The notes under the pieces: generated by a model
Databases searched by the model: none
What the model saw: only the letters and a program-made list of their open reading frames with translations
Told to the model about the DNA's origin: nothing
Program-made: the position numbers and the translations under genes
DNA from: UBA4582 sp047630175
GTDB taxonomy: Bacteria > Pseudomonadota > Gammaproteobacteria > Pseudomonadales > Azotimanducaceae
NCBI GenBank assembly: GCA_047630175.1
Contig: JBLHVI010000025.1
Coordinates: forward strand, 1-44,456
DNA length: 44,456 bases
Direction of reading: 5' to 3'
Shown: positions 44,446 to 44,456 of the stretch, piece after piece
Layout of the letters: every line of letters begins with the position of its first letter
How positions within the stretch are numbered: the first letter of the stretch is position 1

Positions 44446-44456
44446 TACGTCATCTT

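Overview
The window looks like a chromosomal segment of a Gram-negative, probably marine, gammaproteobacterium. The basis is gene content: three TonB-dependent outer-membrane receptors, a Salmonella-type cobalamin salvage set under a B12 riboswitch, a urea-type ABC transporter behind a sigma-54 promoter, a YhhQ-type transporter, a DUF885 peptidase and a DksA/TraR zinc-finger protein. No rRNA, tRNA, IS element, prophage or CRISPR array was seen. Species cannot be named from the sequence alone.

Layout. 0.2-9.9 kb is mixed metabolism: a YhhQ/VUT transporter and a divergent MFS permease, an M24 Xaa-Pro aminopeptidase, an SDR dehydrogenase, a GH36 alpha-galactosidase, an orphan molybdate-binding ModA, and a DUF885 peptidase that overlaps modA tail to tail. 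10.7-14.0 kb holds an Oar-like TonB-dependent receptor with a clear terminator. 14.1-24.2 kb is the cobalamin region: cobT-cobS-cobC-cobO, then a B12 riboswitch that heads btuB-btuF-btuC-btuD-cobQ, with cobU convergent. Together these genes import corrinoids across both membranes, adenosylate them and attach the lower ligand. CbiB/CobD is not in the window.

24.2-35.6 kb is a nitrogen region. On the minus strand are an alpha/beta hydrolase, a possible small His-rich ORF coupled to it, and glutaminase glsA. On the plus strand are urtABCDE and a large TonB-dependent receptor. Both urtA and this receptor are preceded by well-matched -24/-12 sigma-54 promoters, the receptor's being nearly perfect. 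I read this as an NtrC-type regulon that pairs an inner-membrane urea/amide ABC importer with a dedicated outer-membrane receptor. It is the most interesting possible system here.

36-44.4 kb holds a YjiH-like membrane protein, an acyl-CoA thioesterase-like protein, a DksA/TraR-like protein, a two-RCK potassium-channel-like protein with an atypical pore, a convergent PAS hybrid histidine kinase, and a YadG/YadH-type ABC exporter pair.

A recurrent oddity is short tandem repeats of 11-18 bp, each with a different unit, at gene starts, gene ends or just upstream of genes (near 1.1, 5.4, 6.9, 10.1, 20.2 and 38.8 kb). Several intergenic stretches look like decayed genes.
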